Assembly: GCA_047974845.1 (NCBI GenBank)
Contig: JBKECQ010000052.1
Coordinates: 1-64,000, forward strand
DNA length: 64,000 nucleotides
From: Aminipila sp047974845
GTDB taxonomy: Bacteria > Bacillota > Clostridia > Peptostreptococcales > Anaerovoracaceae
Direction: 5' to 3'
Of the stretch, positions 34,045 to 42,861 are shown piece after piece. Made by a program: the position numbers and the translations under genes. A model generated the notes under the pieces. That model ran no database searches. It saw only the letters and a list, made by a program, of their open reading frames with translations, and was not told the DNA's origin. Each line of letters starts with the position of its first letter. Position 1 is the stretch's first letter.

Positions 34045-35223
34045 ATGAGAGAAGTAGTAATTGTAAGTGCAGCTAGAACACCTCTTGGTAGCTTTGGAGG
34101 AACTTTAAAAGACATTCCAACAAGAACTTTAGGTGCTATCGCAGTTAAGGGAGCTATTGAAAGAGCTGGAATCAAACCAGAACAGGTTGATGAAGTTGTT
34201 ATGGGTTGTGTACTTCAGGGTGGACTTGGACAGAACGTTGCAAGACAGATTTGCCTTGATGCAGGACTTCCTATCGAAGTTCCAGCAATGACTTTAAATA
34301 AAGTATGTGGTTCAGGTCTTAGAGCTGTATCTTTAGCAGCACAGTTAATTAAAGCTGGAGATGCTGAAATCGTTGTAGCTGGTGGTGCAGAAAATATGTC
34401 AAAGACAGCTTATGCAATGCCAACAGCAAGATATGGTGCAAGAATGAACAACACTCAGTTAGTTGATATGATGGTTAATGATGGTCTTTGGGACGCTTTC
34501 AACAATTACCACATGGGTATCACTGCTGAAAACATCGCTGAACAGTGGGGAATTACAAGAGAAGAATTAGATGAATTTGCTGTAATTTCACAGAACAGAG
34601 CAGAAGCAGCTATTAAAGATGGTAAGTTCAAAGATGAAATCGTACCAGTAGAAATTCCTCAGAGAAAGGGTGAACCAGTTATCTTTGATACTGATGAATT
34701 CCCTAAATTTGGAACAACTATGGACAAAGTTGCAAAGCTAAAGCCTGCATTTAAGAAAGATGGCGTAGTTACAGCTGCAAATGCTTCCGGTATCAATGAT
34801 GCTGGTGCTGCAGTAGTAGTAATGTCAAAAGAAAAGGCTGATGAATTAGGATTAAAGCCTCTTTGCACAATTAAGTCATATGCTTCAGCTGGTGTTGATC
34901 CGTCAATCATGGGTATCGGTCCGGTTCCTTCATCAAAGAAGGCTCTAGAAAAAGCTGGATTAACAATTGACCAGATTGATTTAGTAGAAGCAAATGAAGC
35001 TTTCGCTGCTCAGTCATTAGCAGTAAGAAAAGATTTAGGTCTTGACCCTGAAAAGACAAACGTAAACGGTGGAGCTATTGCTATCGGACACCCAATCGGA
35101 GCATCAGGAACAAGAATTCTTATCTCATTAATCCACGAAATGATTAAGAGAGATGCAAAAACTGGTCTTGCTACACTTTGTATCGGTGGCGGACAGGGAA
35201 CTGCTTTAGTAGTTGAAAGATAA
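34045..35223 (+). CDS. thlA: Acetyl-CoA C-acetyltransferase (thiolase)
   Basis: A 392-residue thiolase that joins two acetyl-CoA into acetoacetyl-CoA (or the reverse), the entry to butyrate-type metabolism. Catalytic residues are visible: the nucleophilic Cys in NKVCGSGLRAV (about 88), the His in GGAIAIGHPIGASG and the second Cys in CIGGGQGTA. AAGGAGG precedes the ATG. Codon choice differs from neighbours: Gln is almost always CAG and ATC, GGT and GCT are frequent, as in highly expressed genes. No crt, bcd or hbd gene is adjacent. It is monocistronic with its own terminator. Confidence 0.96.
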   Translation: MREVVIVSAARTPLGSFGGTLKDIPTRTLGAIAVKGAIERAGIKPEQVDEVVMGCVLQGGLGQNVARQICLDAGLPIEVPAMTLNKVCGSGLRAVSLAAQLIKAGDAEIVVAGGAENMSKTAYAMPTARYGARMNNTQLVDMMVNDGLWDAFNNYHMGITAENIAEQWGITREELDEFAVISQNRAEAAIKDGKFKDEIVPVEIPQRKGEPVIFDTDEFPKFGTTMDKVAKLKPAFKKDGVVTAANASGINDAGAAVVVMSKEKADELGLKPLCTIKSYASAGVDPSIMGIGPVPSSKKALEKAGLTIDQIDLVEANEAFAAQSLAVRKDLGLDPEKTNVNGGAIAIGHPIGASGTRILISLIHEMIKRDAKTGLATLCIGGGQGTALVVER

Positions 35224-35247
35224 TACATAGAGTTTTCTATGGATTTT

Positions 35248-35281
35248 AAAAGGTGATTGGTTTTCCAATCACCTTTTTTTA
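35248..35281 (+). terminator. Terminator of the thiolase gene
   Basis: AAAAGGTGATTGG pairs with CCAATCACCTTTT around a 3-4 base loop, followed by T7. Confidence 0.9.
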
Positions 35282-35401
35282 TATGTATAAATATCAAACA
35301 TTTTATTATCCTAAAATATGTTATATAATACTATATAACATAATGTGAGCTAGAAAATAAAATATTAAGATAATAATTATATGTATAATGATGGAGGAAA
35401 A

Positions 35402-36586
35402 ATGGACAAGTCAAAAGTTTACTTTACCAGCATGAAGACTGAAGTAGGAATAAGCCTTTTATCAAAATTGGATAAACTTGTTAAAGCTACCGGCATTGAA
35501 TCAATAGATTTTAATGGAAAATATACCGCAATAAAAATTCACTTTGGAGAGCCGGGTAATTTAGCATACTTAAGACCTAATTATGCAAAAGTTTTGGTGG
35601 ATTTAGTAAAAGATTTAGGGGGTAAACCTTTCCTTACAGATTGTAATACTCTGTATGTAGGAGGTAGAAAGAATGCTTTAGATCATTTGGATTCAGCGTA
35701 TACCAACGGATTCTCACCATTTTCGACGGGATGCCATATAATTATAGCTGATGGTCTTAAGGGGACGGATGAGGTATTAATTCCGGTTAAAGACGGAGAG
35801 TTTGTAAAAGAAGCAAAGATTGGCCAAGCTATTATGGATGCAGATATATTTATTTCACTTAATCACTTTAAGGGGCATGAATCAACAGGCTTCGGCGGAG
35901 CCATAAAAAATATTGGTATGGGATGTGGCTCAAGAGCAGGAAAGATGGAACAGCACAGTGCAGGGACTCCATTTATAAGTGCCAGAAGGTGTGTAGGCTG
36001 TGGTAAGTGCATTACGGTATGTGCCCATGATGCCATAAGGATACAGGAACGAAAGGCTCAGTTAAATGAGGATAGGTGTGTGGGCTGTGGAAGATGCATA
36101 GGGGTCTGTCCAACTGATGCTATAGCAACAAAATGGGATGAATCTAATGACATTCTAAATAAAAAGATGGCTGAATATACATGGGCAGTATTAAATGGAA
36201 GACCGCATTTTCATGTATCATTAGTAGTGGATGTATCCCCTAACTGTGATTGTCATTCAGAAAACGATATCCCAATAGTTCCTAATATAGGGATGTTTGC
36301 CTCATTTAACCCCGTAGCTTTGGATATGGCTTGTGCCGACGCGGTAAATAAACAGATACCCGTTGCCGGCAGTATTCTTCATAAAAACAAAGCTAAGGAA
36401 AATTGTGGATGTAGCTGTGGATGTGACCACACCCAAGACGGACATACAAAGGACCACACCGAAAACGGACACACAGAGGATCATTTTAAAATGACACATC
36501 CGGATACTGATTGGCAAGTCTGCATGGAACATTGCGTGAAAATGGGGATTGGCACCATGGAATATGAACTGATTGAAGTTAAATAG
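35402..36586 (+). CDS. DUF362 domain protein with two [4Fe-4S] ferredoxin motifs and a His/Cys-rich C-terminal insert
   Basis: A 394-residue protein. The N-terminal DUF362 domain starts KVYFTSMK and runs to about residue 180, including HFGEPGN and LNHFKGHESTGFGGAIKN. Two ferredoxin motifs follow: CVGCGKCITVCAHDAI and CVGCGRCIGVCPTDAI. The end departs from the family. After NCGCSCGCDH there is a short His-Asp-rich repeat (DGHTKDH, NGHTEDH) and then a C-x3-C (CMEHC). This insert looks metal-binding. GGAGG fixes the ATG at 35402. The role, probably electron transfer, is unproven. Confidence 0.85.
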   Translation: MDKSKVYFTSMKTEVGISLLSKLDKLVKATGIESIDFNGKYTAIKIHFGEPGNLAYLRPNYAKVLVDLVKDLGGKPFLTDCNTLYVGGRKNALDHLDSAYTNGFSPFSTGCHIIIADGLKGTDEVLIPVKDGEFVKEAKIGQAIMDADIFISLNHFKGHESTGFGGAIKNIGMGCGSRAGKMEQHSAGTPFISARRCVGCGKCITVCAHDAIRIQERKAQLNEDRCVGCGRCIGVCPTDAIATKWDESNDILNKKMAEYTWAVLNGRPHFHVSLVVDVSPNCDCHSENDIPIVPNIGMFASFNPVALDMACADAVNKQIPVAGSILHKNKAKENCGCSCGCDHTQDGHTKDHTENGHTEDHFKMTHPDTDWQVCMEHCVKMGIGTMEYELIEVK

Positions 36587-36640
36587 TAATGAAATATTTA
36601 TAAAATAGAAATCTAACCCTAAAAAAATGGCGATTATATG

Positions 36641-36680
36641 GCAGGTAGTTTAAGTATATTCTTAGACTACCTGCTTTTGT
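36641..36680 (+). terminator. Terminator of the DUF362 gene
   Basis: GCAGGTAGTTTAAG pairs with CTTAGACTACCTGC (one mismatch) around a 6-base loop, then TTTTGTTT. Confidence 0.8.
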
Positions 36681-36740
36681 TTAGAACAGTTTTAAATAAT
36701 AACAACACCCTAATAATATTTAAAATTTTTTTATTATCTG

Positions 36741-36769
36741 TTGACAATAGTTTATAACTATGCTACTAT
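36741..36769 (+). promoter_or_regulatory. Promoter of the amino acid ABC operon
   Basis: Consensus TTGACA (36741-36746) and TACTAT (36764-36769) with a 17-bp spacer, about 64 bp before the start. Confidence 0.75.
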
Positions 36770-36832
36770 GACATGGTAGTGCTTTAACTAATTAAAGTCA
36801 AAAAATGAACGAGTTTGAAGGAGGAGAAAAAC

Positions 36833-37687
36833 ATGAAAAAAATAATTACAATTTTGGTTACAGTTACTTTAATTCTTGGTATGTTAGCTTTGACAGGATG
36901 TGGTAATTCAGATAAACCTAAGGAAGGTGAGGATGAAGTAATATCAGATGTAAGCGGATGGGAATATATACAGGCAAAGGGAGAACTGGTAATCGGGCTT
37001 GATGATACTTTTGCTCCAATGGGATTCAGAGATGAAGCAGGAGAGCTTGTAGGTTTTGATATTGATTTAGCAAATGCAGTTGCAGAAGAATTGGGTGTAA
37101 AGGTAAGCTTTAAGTCAATCGACTGGGATGCAAAAGAAATGGAATTAAAATCAAAGAGAATAGATTGTATATGGAATGGTATGTCTGCCACTGAGGAAAG
37201 AATAGAAAAAATGGCTTTGACAGATAAGTATATCAACAACAGCATTGTAGTAATGGCAAAGGACAATACTATTAAGGTTGCAAAAGCGGAAGATTTAGCT
37301 AACTATAATGTTGGAACACAGGCTGACTCCTCTGCGTTGGAAGTTTTAAAGGCTAATGCGGCATATGATACATATGCAGATAAGATAGTAGAGTATAAAA
37401 CATATGATGAAGCTATTATGGATATGCAGACAGGAAGAATAGATTGCATAGTAGTGGATCAGGTTTTAGGTGAATATAAGAATTCTAAGCTTGACAAAAA
37501 GATGATTGTTTGCGATTATGGATTTGGCGATGACTTTTATGCTATAGGTTGTCGTAAAGAAGATCCTGATGTAGCAGCTAAAATAACAGAAGCTTTGGCA
37601 GCAACAATCGAAAGTGGCAAAGCAGCAGAAATTAGTAACAAGTGGTTTGGTCGAAACATTGTTATACTTGAAGGATACGATAAATAA
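36833..37687 (+). CDS. Polar amino acid ABC transporter substrate-binding lipoprotein
   Basis: A 284-residue SBP_bac_3 lipoprotein. The signal peptide ends A-L-T-G-C. The mature protein has LVIGLDDTFAPMGFRDE and LVGFDIDLANAVAEELG, the standard polar amino acid binding start, and the hinge signature YNVGTQADSSALEVL. AAGGAGGAG precedes the ATG at 36833; an earlier in-frame ATG at 36815 lacks a site. The next two genes encode its permease and ATPase. The exact amino acid cannot be read from sequence alone. Confidence 0.92.
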   Translation: MKKIITILVTVTLILGMLALTGCGNSDKPKEGEDEVISDVSGWEYIQAKGELVIGLDDTFAPMGFRDEAGELVGFDIDLANAVAEELGVKVSFKSIDWDAKEMELKSKRIDCIWNGMSATEERIEKMALTDKYINNSIVVMAKDNTIKVAKAEDLANYNVGTQADSSALEVLKANAAYDTYADKIVEYKTYDEAIMDMQTGRIDCIVVDQVLGEYKNSKLDKKMIVCDYGFGDDFYAIGCRKEDPDVAAKITEALAATIESGKAAEISNKWFGRNIVILEGYDK

Positions 37688-37701
37688 GGAGCGACAATAA
37701 T

Positions 37702-38451
37702 TTGAATCAATTTATTTCACAATTAACAGATACAATGAATTATGTTGGCGTGCTAATGCCTACATTAATTGACGGAGCTTGGGTAACAATCAAGCTCTTT
37801 GTCTTTACTTTAATTTTAGCATTGCCTTTAGGGTTGCCATTTGCGCTTGGTAGCAACAGCAAGATGGCTCCCTTTAGGTGGATTTCTAAGACATATATAT
37901 GGATATTTAGAGGAACTCCTCTAATGCTACAATTGTTTTTCTTCTATTTTTATATACCTATTGCAACAGGAATTACTTTAAGTGCATTTAGTACAGCCAT
38001 AATAACTTTTGTATTAAATTATGCAGCATATTTTGCTGAAATATATAGAGGTGGCATAGAAAGCATTGATTATGGCCAATATGAGGCGGCTCAGTCTCTT
38101 GGGTTAGATAAAAGGCAAACTATGTTTGGGATAATAATTCCACAGGCTGTTAAGCGAGTTTTACCCGCAGTATCCAATGAAGCGATAGTTTTAATTAAGG
38201 ATACTGCCCTTGTTTACACTATTTCAGTTGGGGAACTATTAAAAGCGGCAAGAAGTGCGGTTAATAGGGATGTAGATGTTACAGCCTTTGTGTTAGCGGC
38301 ATTAATATATTTATTCTTTACATTTTTACTGACACTATTATCAAATTATCTTGAAAAGAAATACTCAAAGTATGAAAGTAAAGAATCTGGAGATTCAAAA
38401 CCTAGGGGTAAAAAAGAACAGAAACTCAGAAGTAAGAGAAAGAGGGGGTAA
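37702..38451 (+). CDS. Amino acid ABC transporter permease (HisM/GlnP family)
   Basis: A 249-residue membrane protein with about five helices. It has the family pattern LIDGAWVTIKLFVF, FRGTPLMLQLFFFYF and the coupling loop EAAQSLGLDKRQTMFGIIIPQA. The start is TTG at 37702, with GGAG about 9 bases upstream. The C-terminus carries an unusually basic tail of about 30 residues (Lys/Arg rich). The ATPase gene follows 2 bp after the stop. Confidence 0.93.
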   Translation: MNQFISQLTDTMNYVGVLMPTLIDGAWVTIKLFVFTLILALPLGLPFALGSNSKMAPFRWISKTYIWIFRGTPLMLQLFFFYFYIPIATGITLSAFSTAIITFVLNYAAYFAEIYRGGIESIDYGQYEAAQSLGLDKRQTMFGIIIPQAVKRVLPAVSNEAIVLIKDTALVYTISVGELLKAARSAVNRDVDVTAFVLAALIYLFFTFLLTLLSNYLEKKYSKYESKESGDSKPRGKKEQKLRSKRKRG

Positions 38452-38453
38452 AC

Positions 38454-39218
38454 ATGGTAGATATTTTAAGAATGGAAAATATAGTAAAGCAATTTTCAGG
38501 TTGCCTTGCCCTTAATCATGTAAACTTCTCAATGAAAAAGGGAGAGACGGTTGCCATTATAGGCCCCTCAGGTTCCGGTAAGAGCACTTTGTTGAGATGC
38601 ATAAATTGCTTGGAGAGGATTACAAGCGGAAGTATAACCTTGAATGGAGACACTTTTGCCAGCAGTAAAGACGGAGAAAGAGCTGTTTATCTTCAAGATA
38701 AAGAACTAAATAAGATTTGTGCAGAAACCGGGATGATTTTTCAACACTTTAACCTCTTTCCTCACATGACTTGTTTAGAAAACATTTGTTATGCACCCAT
38801 TAAGGTAAAAAAGGAAAGTAGGGCAGAGGCAGAGAAAAGAGCCATGGAGCTTTTAAATATGGTGGGTCTTGATTATAAAGCAGAGGCATACCCGGCTCAG
38901 CTTTCAGGAGGGCAGAAACAAAGAGTTGCTATTGCAAGAGGGCTGGCAATGAAACCGGAAATAATGCTTTTTGACGAGCCTACAAGCGCATTAGACCCGG
39001 AAATAACAGGCGAGGTCTTAAATGTTATGAGAAAACTGGCAGAGGCCCATACAACTATGGTGGTAGTTACTCATGAGATGGGATTTGCAAAGGAAGTTTC
39101 TGACAGAGTCATTTTTATGGATGCAGGACAAATTGTAGAAGAGGGTACTCCGGAAGAAATTTTTCAAAATCCAAAAAGCGAAAGACTTAAGGAATTTCTA
39201 AGCTCCGTAATAAGATAA
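38454..39218 (+). CDS. Amino acid ABC transporter ATP-binding protein (GlnQ family)
   Basis: A 254-residue ATPase. Walker A GPSGSGKST, a polar amino acid family segment IFQHFNLFPHMT, the signature LSGGQKQRVAIARGLA, Walker B IMLFDEPTSALDPE and the switch His in VTHEMGFAKEV are all present. An insertion of about 15 residues (TFASSKDGERAVYLQ) lies before the Q-loop, as in some members. It ends the operon. Confidence 0.95.
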   Translation: MVDILRMENIVKQFSGCLALNHVNFSMKKGETVAIIGPSGSGKSTLLRCINCLERITSGSITLNGDTFASSKDGERAVYLQDKELNKICAETGMIFQHFNLFPHMTCLENICYAPIKVKKESRAEAEKRAMELLNMVGLDYKAEAYPAQLSGGQKQRVAIARGLAMKPEIMLFDEPTSALDPEITGEVLNVMRKLAEAHTTMVVVTHEMGFAKEVSDRVIFMDAGQIVEEGTPEEIFQNPKSERLKEFLSSVIR

Positions 39219-39249
39219 TATTGTACCGATTACGAAAATAATAAATAAA

Positions 39250-39297
39250 ATAATCTATAAAATAATATACAAGATAATCTATAAAATAATATACTAA
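39250..39297. repeat. 24-bp AT-rich direct repeat, two copies
   Basis: ATAATCTATAAAATAATATA plus CA/CT occurs at 39250 and again at 39274, between the ABC operon stop and its terminator. Confidence 0.85.
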
Positions 39298-39301
39298 ATA
39301 A

Positions 39302-39345
39302 AACAGGTAAGATTGTGGTTTTCCATAGCTTATCTGTTTTTTATA
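39302..39345 (+). terminator. Terminator of the amino acid ABC operon
   Basis: AACAGGTAAG pairs with CTTATCTGTT (a G-T pair or mismatch) and inner TGTGG with CCATA, followed by TTTTTTAT. Confidence 0.75.
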
Positions 39346-39392
39346 TTAGAAATAATTATTAAAAAAGTATTTTTTTACTCAATAAATTAATG

Positions 39393-39541
39393 TATAATAG
39401 AGAAAATTTATTTGAAGAATTCATGTCTATTCTATGAGAGTATGTGTTTCTGATATAGTTTCCTATGAGTTCAAAAGATAAGTGCAAAATTGTATGCATA
39501 TATAAGGAAAAGCAGGCAAGACGATAGTCTGCTTTTTTTAT
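39393..39541 (+). ncRNA. Candidate small RNA or leader RNA of unknown type
   Basis: A TATAAT (39393-39398) begins a stretch of about 140 nt that ends in an intrinsic terminator, AAAGCAG / CTGCTTT with T7 (39508-39541). No reading frame of note lies between. Because the terminator is 130 bp before a GGDEF gene, it could be an independent RNA or a terminated leader. It does not match the c-di-GMP riboswitch classes that I know. Confidence 0.35.
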
Positions 39542-39670
39542 GATAAATACTAATAAGTACCAAAGCCTTAATATTAATTTTTTCTCGTCACATTGATTTG
39601 ATTTTGACAATCCGGGAATGAATATATAAAAGGGCTAATTTGATGTGCTTGAAAAGGGGATAATAAATAT

Positions 39671-41227
39671 ATGAAAAAGCAGAAGCAGAAATATATGTGT
39701 ATTTTAATTATTTCTCAGATACTAATTTGTTTGGCAATTGGTGGCTTGATCACTATTTCCATTAAAAATATTTCAAATAACAATAATGACACATTAAGAA
39801 TGATGGCAATTTCTAATGCGGAAGAAACAATGAAAAAGGTAGTTGAAAACACTATTGTTAGGATTGAATATACAAGGGAGACTGTAGGTGAACAAGTATC
39901 ACAAATGGCGGACCTATTGAATACCTCTATTCTAAGCATAAATGAGGATAACTTTACGCAAGAGCTAAAAAGAATAGTGTTTGAATTACAAGAAGGCGAA
40001 TATGGCAGGCCTATTCAGGTTATTGTTTATGATACACAATTAAATACAATGAAGCTTTTAAAGGGTATGGAAACAATAGAGCTTGATGTAAAAACAAATT
40101 CAGGGCAGGTGGTTGAAGGAGATAATCAGGTTGCTTTTTATAAATATTTAGAAAAGGGCACATATAAAATTTGGATCTATGCTCAACAACAAGATATTGA
40201 TTTAATTGTAAAGACTCAGATGCATAAGGAAATTCATAACTCAGTATATGACGAAAATGAGTATATTTGGGTAAATGAAATTTTAGATTATAATGGTGGG
40301 GACAATTATGCAATAAGAGTGATTCATCCAAATCTGAAAGAGACTGAGGGGAAATATTTATCAACCTACACAAAAGATTTAAAAGGAAATTATCCATTCC
40401 TACAAGAGCTAAAGGGTATAAAAGCGCAAGGTGAGCTGTTTCATGTGTACTATTTTAAAAATAAAAGCAGTGACGAGGTGACGGAAAAGCTTTCGTATGC
40501 TAAATTGTATAAGCCGTTGAATTGGGTGGTATCTACAGGAAACCCTTTGAATGATATATTATCCTTTTCTGATCAATTAGAAAGCTATAACAAGGATATA
40601 GTTAAAAATGCAATAATCATTTATTTGATTTTAACAGCAATTATATTTTCATGCGGCATTTTAATTATCATAAGAACACAGAAGAAATATCAAAAGAAAA
40701 TAGACACTTATATAAAAACAGAAACTGAAACAGATGTTTTAACAGGAGCATTAAACAGAAAAATGGCCCTAGTGGAATTTGATAATTTATTGGAGGCTAC
40801 AACAAATATAAAAACATCTACATTGCTTTTAATGATGGATATAGATAATTTCAAAAAAATAAATGATACTTACGGACATGATGTGGGAGATTTAGTGCTT
40901 AAAAAAGTTGTAGAGGCAATAACCTCTGCTGTTCGAGGAGAAGACAAGCTCTTTAGATGGGGCGGAGAAGAATTTATTTTAGTTTGTAATGATAAAGAGC
41001 AGGCAAACCATATAAATATTGCAGAAAAGATTTTGTGCAGTGTTAATTCTCTAATTTTTGAGTATGAAGGTAACACCTTTAATGTTTCCGTGTCAATAGG
41101 TGGTACACATCTCCATTTAGAGGACAGGGAATATAACGAAGCAGTAAAGAGAGCAGACCAAGCTTTATATTACTCCAAGAGAATTGGCAAGAATAAATAT
41201 ACCTATTATAAAGATTTAAATAGATAA
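39671..41227 (+). CDS. Membrane diguanylate cyclase with Cache-like sensor
   Basis: A 518-residue c-di-GMP synthase. A membrane helix lies near residues 10-28, an outside Cache-like domain covers about 35-300 (with PLNWVVSTGNPLNDI near its end), and a second helix is near 315-335. The GGDEF domain carries an intact GGEEF (RWGGEEFILV) and the LMMDIDNFKKINDTYGHDVGD segment. Five residues before GGEEF is RGED, an RxxD inhibitory site, so feedback by c-di-GMP is predicted. AAAGGGG lies 12 bases before the ATG. Confidence 0.93.
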   Translation: MKKQKQKYMCILIISQILICLAIGGLITISIKNISNNNNDTLRMMAISNAEETMKKVVENTIVRIEYTRETVGEQVSQMADLLNTSILSINEDNFTQELKRIVFELQEGEYGRPIQVIVYDTQLNTMKLLKGMETIELDVKTNSGQVVEGDNQVAFYKYLEKGTYKIWIYAQQQDIDLIVKTQMHKEIHNSVYDENEYIWVNEILDYNGGDNYAIRVIHPNLKETEGKYLSTYTKDLKGNYPFLQELKGIKAQGELFHVYYFKNKSSDEVTEKLSYAKLYKPLNWVVSTGNPLNDILSFSDQLESYNKDIVKNAIIIYLILTAIIFSCGILIIIRTQKKYQKKIDTYIKTETETDVLTGALNRKMALVEFDNLLEATTNIKTSTLLLMMDIDNFKKINDTYGHDVGDLVLKKVVEAITSAVRGEDKLFRWGGEEFILVCNDKEQANHINIAEKILCSVNSLIFEYEGNTFNVSVSIGGTHLHLEDREYNEAVKRADQALYYSKRIGKNKYTYYKDLNR

Positions 41228-41231
41228 ATAT

Positions 41232-41305
41232 ATAGATTAATAAATAAGCTAATTTATAAAAGAATATATAAACTAATAAATAACCTGATAAATAAACTAA
41301 TAAAT
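41232..41305. repeat. Degenerate 24-bp AT-rich repeat
   Basis: AAACTAATAAAT appears at 41270-41281 and 41294-41305, and a looser copy (AGATTAATAAAT) at about 41234, in the gap between the cyclase stop and its terminator. Confidence 0.5.
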
Positions 41306-41326
41306 GAATTAGTAAAAAAGAAAATT

Positions 41327-41376
41327 AAAAGAGGATAGCGTGAATTTTACTTCATACTATCCTCTTTGTTTTTTAT
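41327..41376. terminator. Terminator between the cyclase gene and convergent coaBC
   Basis: AAAGAGGATAG pairs with CTATCCTCTTT, with inner TGAA/TTCA. T and A runs flank both sides, so it can act on both strands. Confidence 0.85.
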
Positions 41377-41403
41377 ATTATAAAAAAGTACTTCCTGTAA
41401 AGA

Positions 41404-42591
41404 TTATATTGACAATGCCTTTGTAATAATAGCATTTGCAGTATCAAATTTAGACATAATAGGCAGCTCTTGGAAATTGTCTTTTGTAATAAGAGTGACA
41501 ATATTAGTATCGGTTCCAAAGCCTGCGCCGGGAACTTTAAGATTGTTTGCCACAATCATATCTACATTTTTTTTAATAAGCTTAGCCTGAGAATTTTCAA
41601 GCATATTTTCTGTTTCCATAGAGAAACCGCATAAGACTTGTCCATCCTTTTTGATGGAGCCTAGGTGCTTTAATATATCGTCGGTACGTTTTAAAGGAAT
41701 CGCTAAATCATCATCCTTTTTCTTCACTTTGTTATCATAAGTAACAGCAGGAGTATAATCAGCAACGGCAGCGGCTTTAAAAACTATATCTGCGTCTTGA
41801 AAGTTTGAGCAGACAGCCTCGTACATCTCTTTTGAGGATGTAATGTTGATTACATCTACAAACATTGGAGGCTTTAAGGATGTTTTTCCGGAGACTAATG
41901 TTACAGAAGCCCCACGAAGCATACAAGCCTTAGCTAATGCATAGCCCATTTTTCCGGTGGAGTGATTTGTAATATAACGAACCGGATCGATTGCTTCTTG
42001 TGTTGGGCCGGCAGTTACAATAACTTTTTTTCCTGTCAAATCATGTGGCATAGCCAGATGTTTCAATACATATTCAAATAATACCTCAGGCTCCGGCATC
42101 TTTCCTTCACCTATGTCATTACAAGCTAAAAGCCCTGTGGCAGGATTAATTATTTCAAAGCCATACCCTTTTAATTTATTTAGGTTTTCCTGAGTAATGG
42201 GGTTTTGATACATATTGGTATTCATGGCAGGAGATACTAATTTTAATGCCTTAGAAGCTAAAACCGTGGTAGTAAGCATATCATCAGCGATGCCGTTTGC
42301 AAACTTTGCAATGACGTTTGCAGAGGCCGGTGCTACCATTATTAAGTCAGCTTTTTTTGCAATGGATATATGAGTAACATCAAATTTAAAATCTCTATCA
42401 AAAGTATCTACCAGGCATTTATTTCCTGTAAGTGTCTCAAAGGTCAATGGTGCAATAAATTCACAAGCATTTTTAGTCATAATAACATGAACATCACAAT
42501 GCTGTTTTTTTAAGGCGCTTACAAGATAAGCGGTTTTATATGCGGCAATGCTCCCTGTTATTCCTATAACGACGGTTTTTCCTGTTAACAT
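41404..42591 (-). CDS. coaBC: Bifunctional phosphopantothenoylcysteine decarboxylase / phosphopantothenate-cysteine ligase
   Basis: A 395-residue enzyme for two steps of coenzyme A synthesis. The N-terminal flavoprotein half (CoaC) starts MLTGKTVVIGITGSIAAYK and has APASANVIAKFANGIADD and the PAMNTNMYQNP motif. The C-terminal half (CoaB) starts KKVIVTAGPTQEAIDPVRY and has NHSTGKMGYALA. The frame runs on to 42765, but those 58 extra residues look non-homologous and the ATG at 42591 matches the family start. AGAGAGG lies upstream at a rather long distance of about 12 bases. Confidence 0.95.
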   Translation of the reverse strand: MLTGKTVVIGITGSIAAYKTAYLVSALKKQHCDVHVIMTKNACEFIAPLTFETLTGNKCLVDTFDRDFKFDVTHISIAKKADLIMVAPASANVIAKFANGIADDMLTTTVLASKALKLVSPAMNTNMYQNPITQENLNKLKGYGFEIINPATGLLACNDIGEGKMPEPEVLFEYVLKHLAMPHDLTGKKVIVTAGPTQEAIDPVRYITNHSTGKMGYALAKACMLRGASVTLVSGKTSLKPPMFVDVINITSSKEMYEAVCSNFQDADIVFKAAAVADYTPAVTYDNKVKKKDDDLAIPLKRTDDILKHLGSIKKDGQVLCGFSMETENMLENSQAKLIKKNVDMIVANNLKVPGAGFGTDTNIVTLITKDNFQELPIMSKFDTANAIITKALSI

Positions 42592-42701
42592 AGCAATAGT
42601 ATACCTCTCTAAAATGTTATAGTTTAATAAATAGTTATTCCATAAGTCCGTAAAACCATGGAATACTCTATTTCTACACTTACCAATATTGTAAATACTT
42701 A

Positions 42702-42731
42702 TTGCGTGAAAAGCAACTAAAATGTTATAAT
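42702..42731 (+). promoter_or_regulatory. Promoter of glnS
   Basis: TTGCGT (42702-42707) and TATAAT (42726-42731) with an 18-bp spacer in the 270-bp coaBC-glnS divergent gap. No T-box features are present in the leader. Confidence 0.6.
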
Positions 42732-42861
42732 GTTGATTTAGAATAGAAATTACCATTTTTGGCAAGGTTAAGATGGTAAAATAAAATATATTTGATATTT
42801 TAAAATTTATATATATTAAAAATATTTATTAAGATTCATATTAAAATTAGGAGGAAGGATA

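Noticed and set aside
41404..41555. Minus-strand ORF near the coaBC end in another frame
   Set aside because: Short, overlaps coaBC and has no support.
42592..42765. 58-residue N-terminal extension of coaBC
   Set aside because: The family start is MLTGKTVVIGITGS; upstream residues look like translated promoter DNA and overlap the divergent glnS promoter zone.
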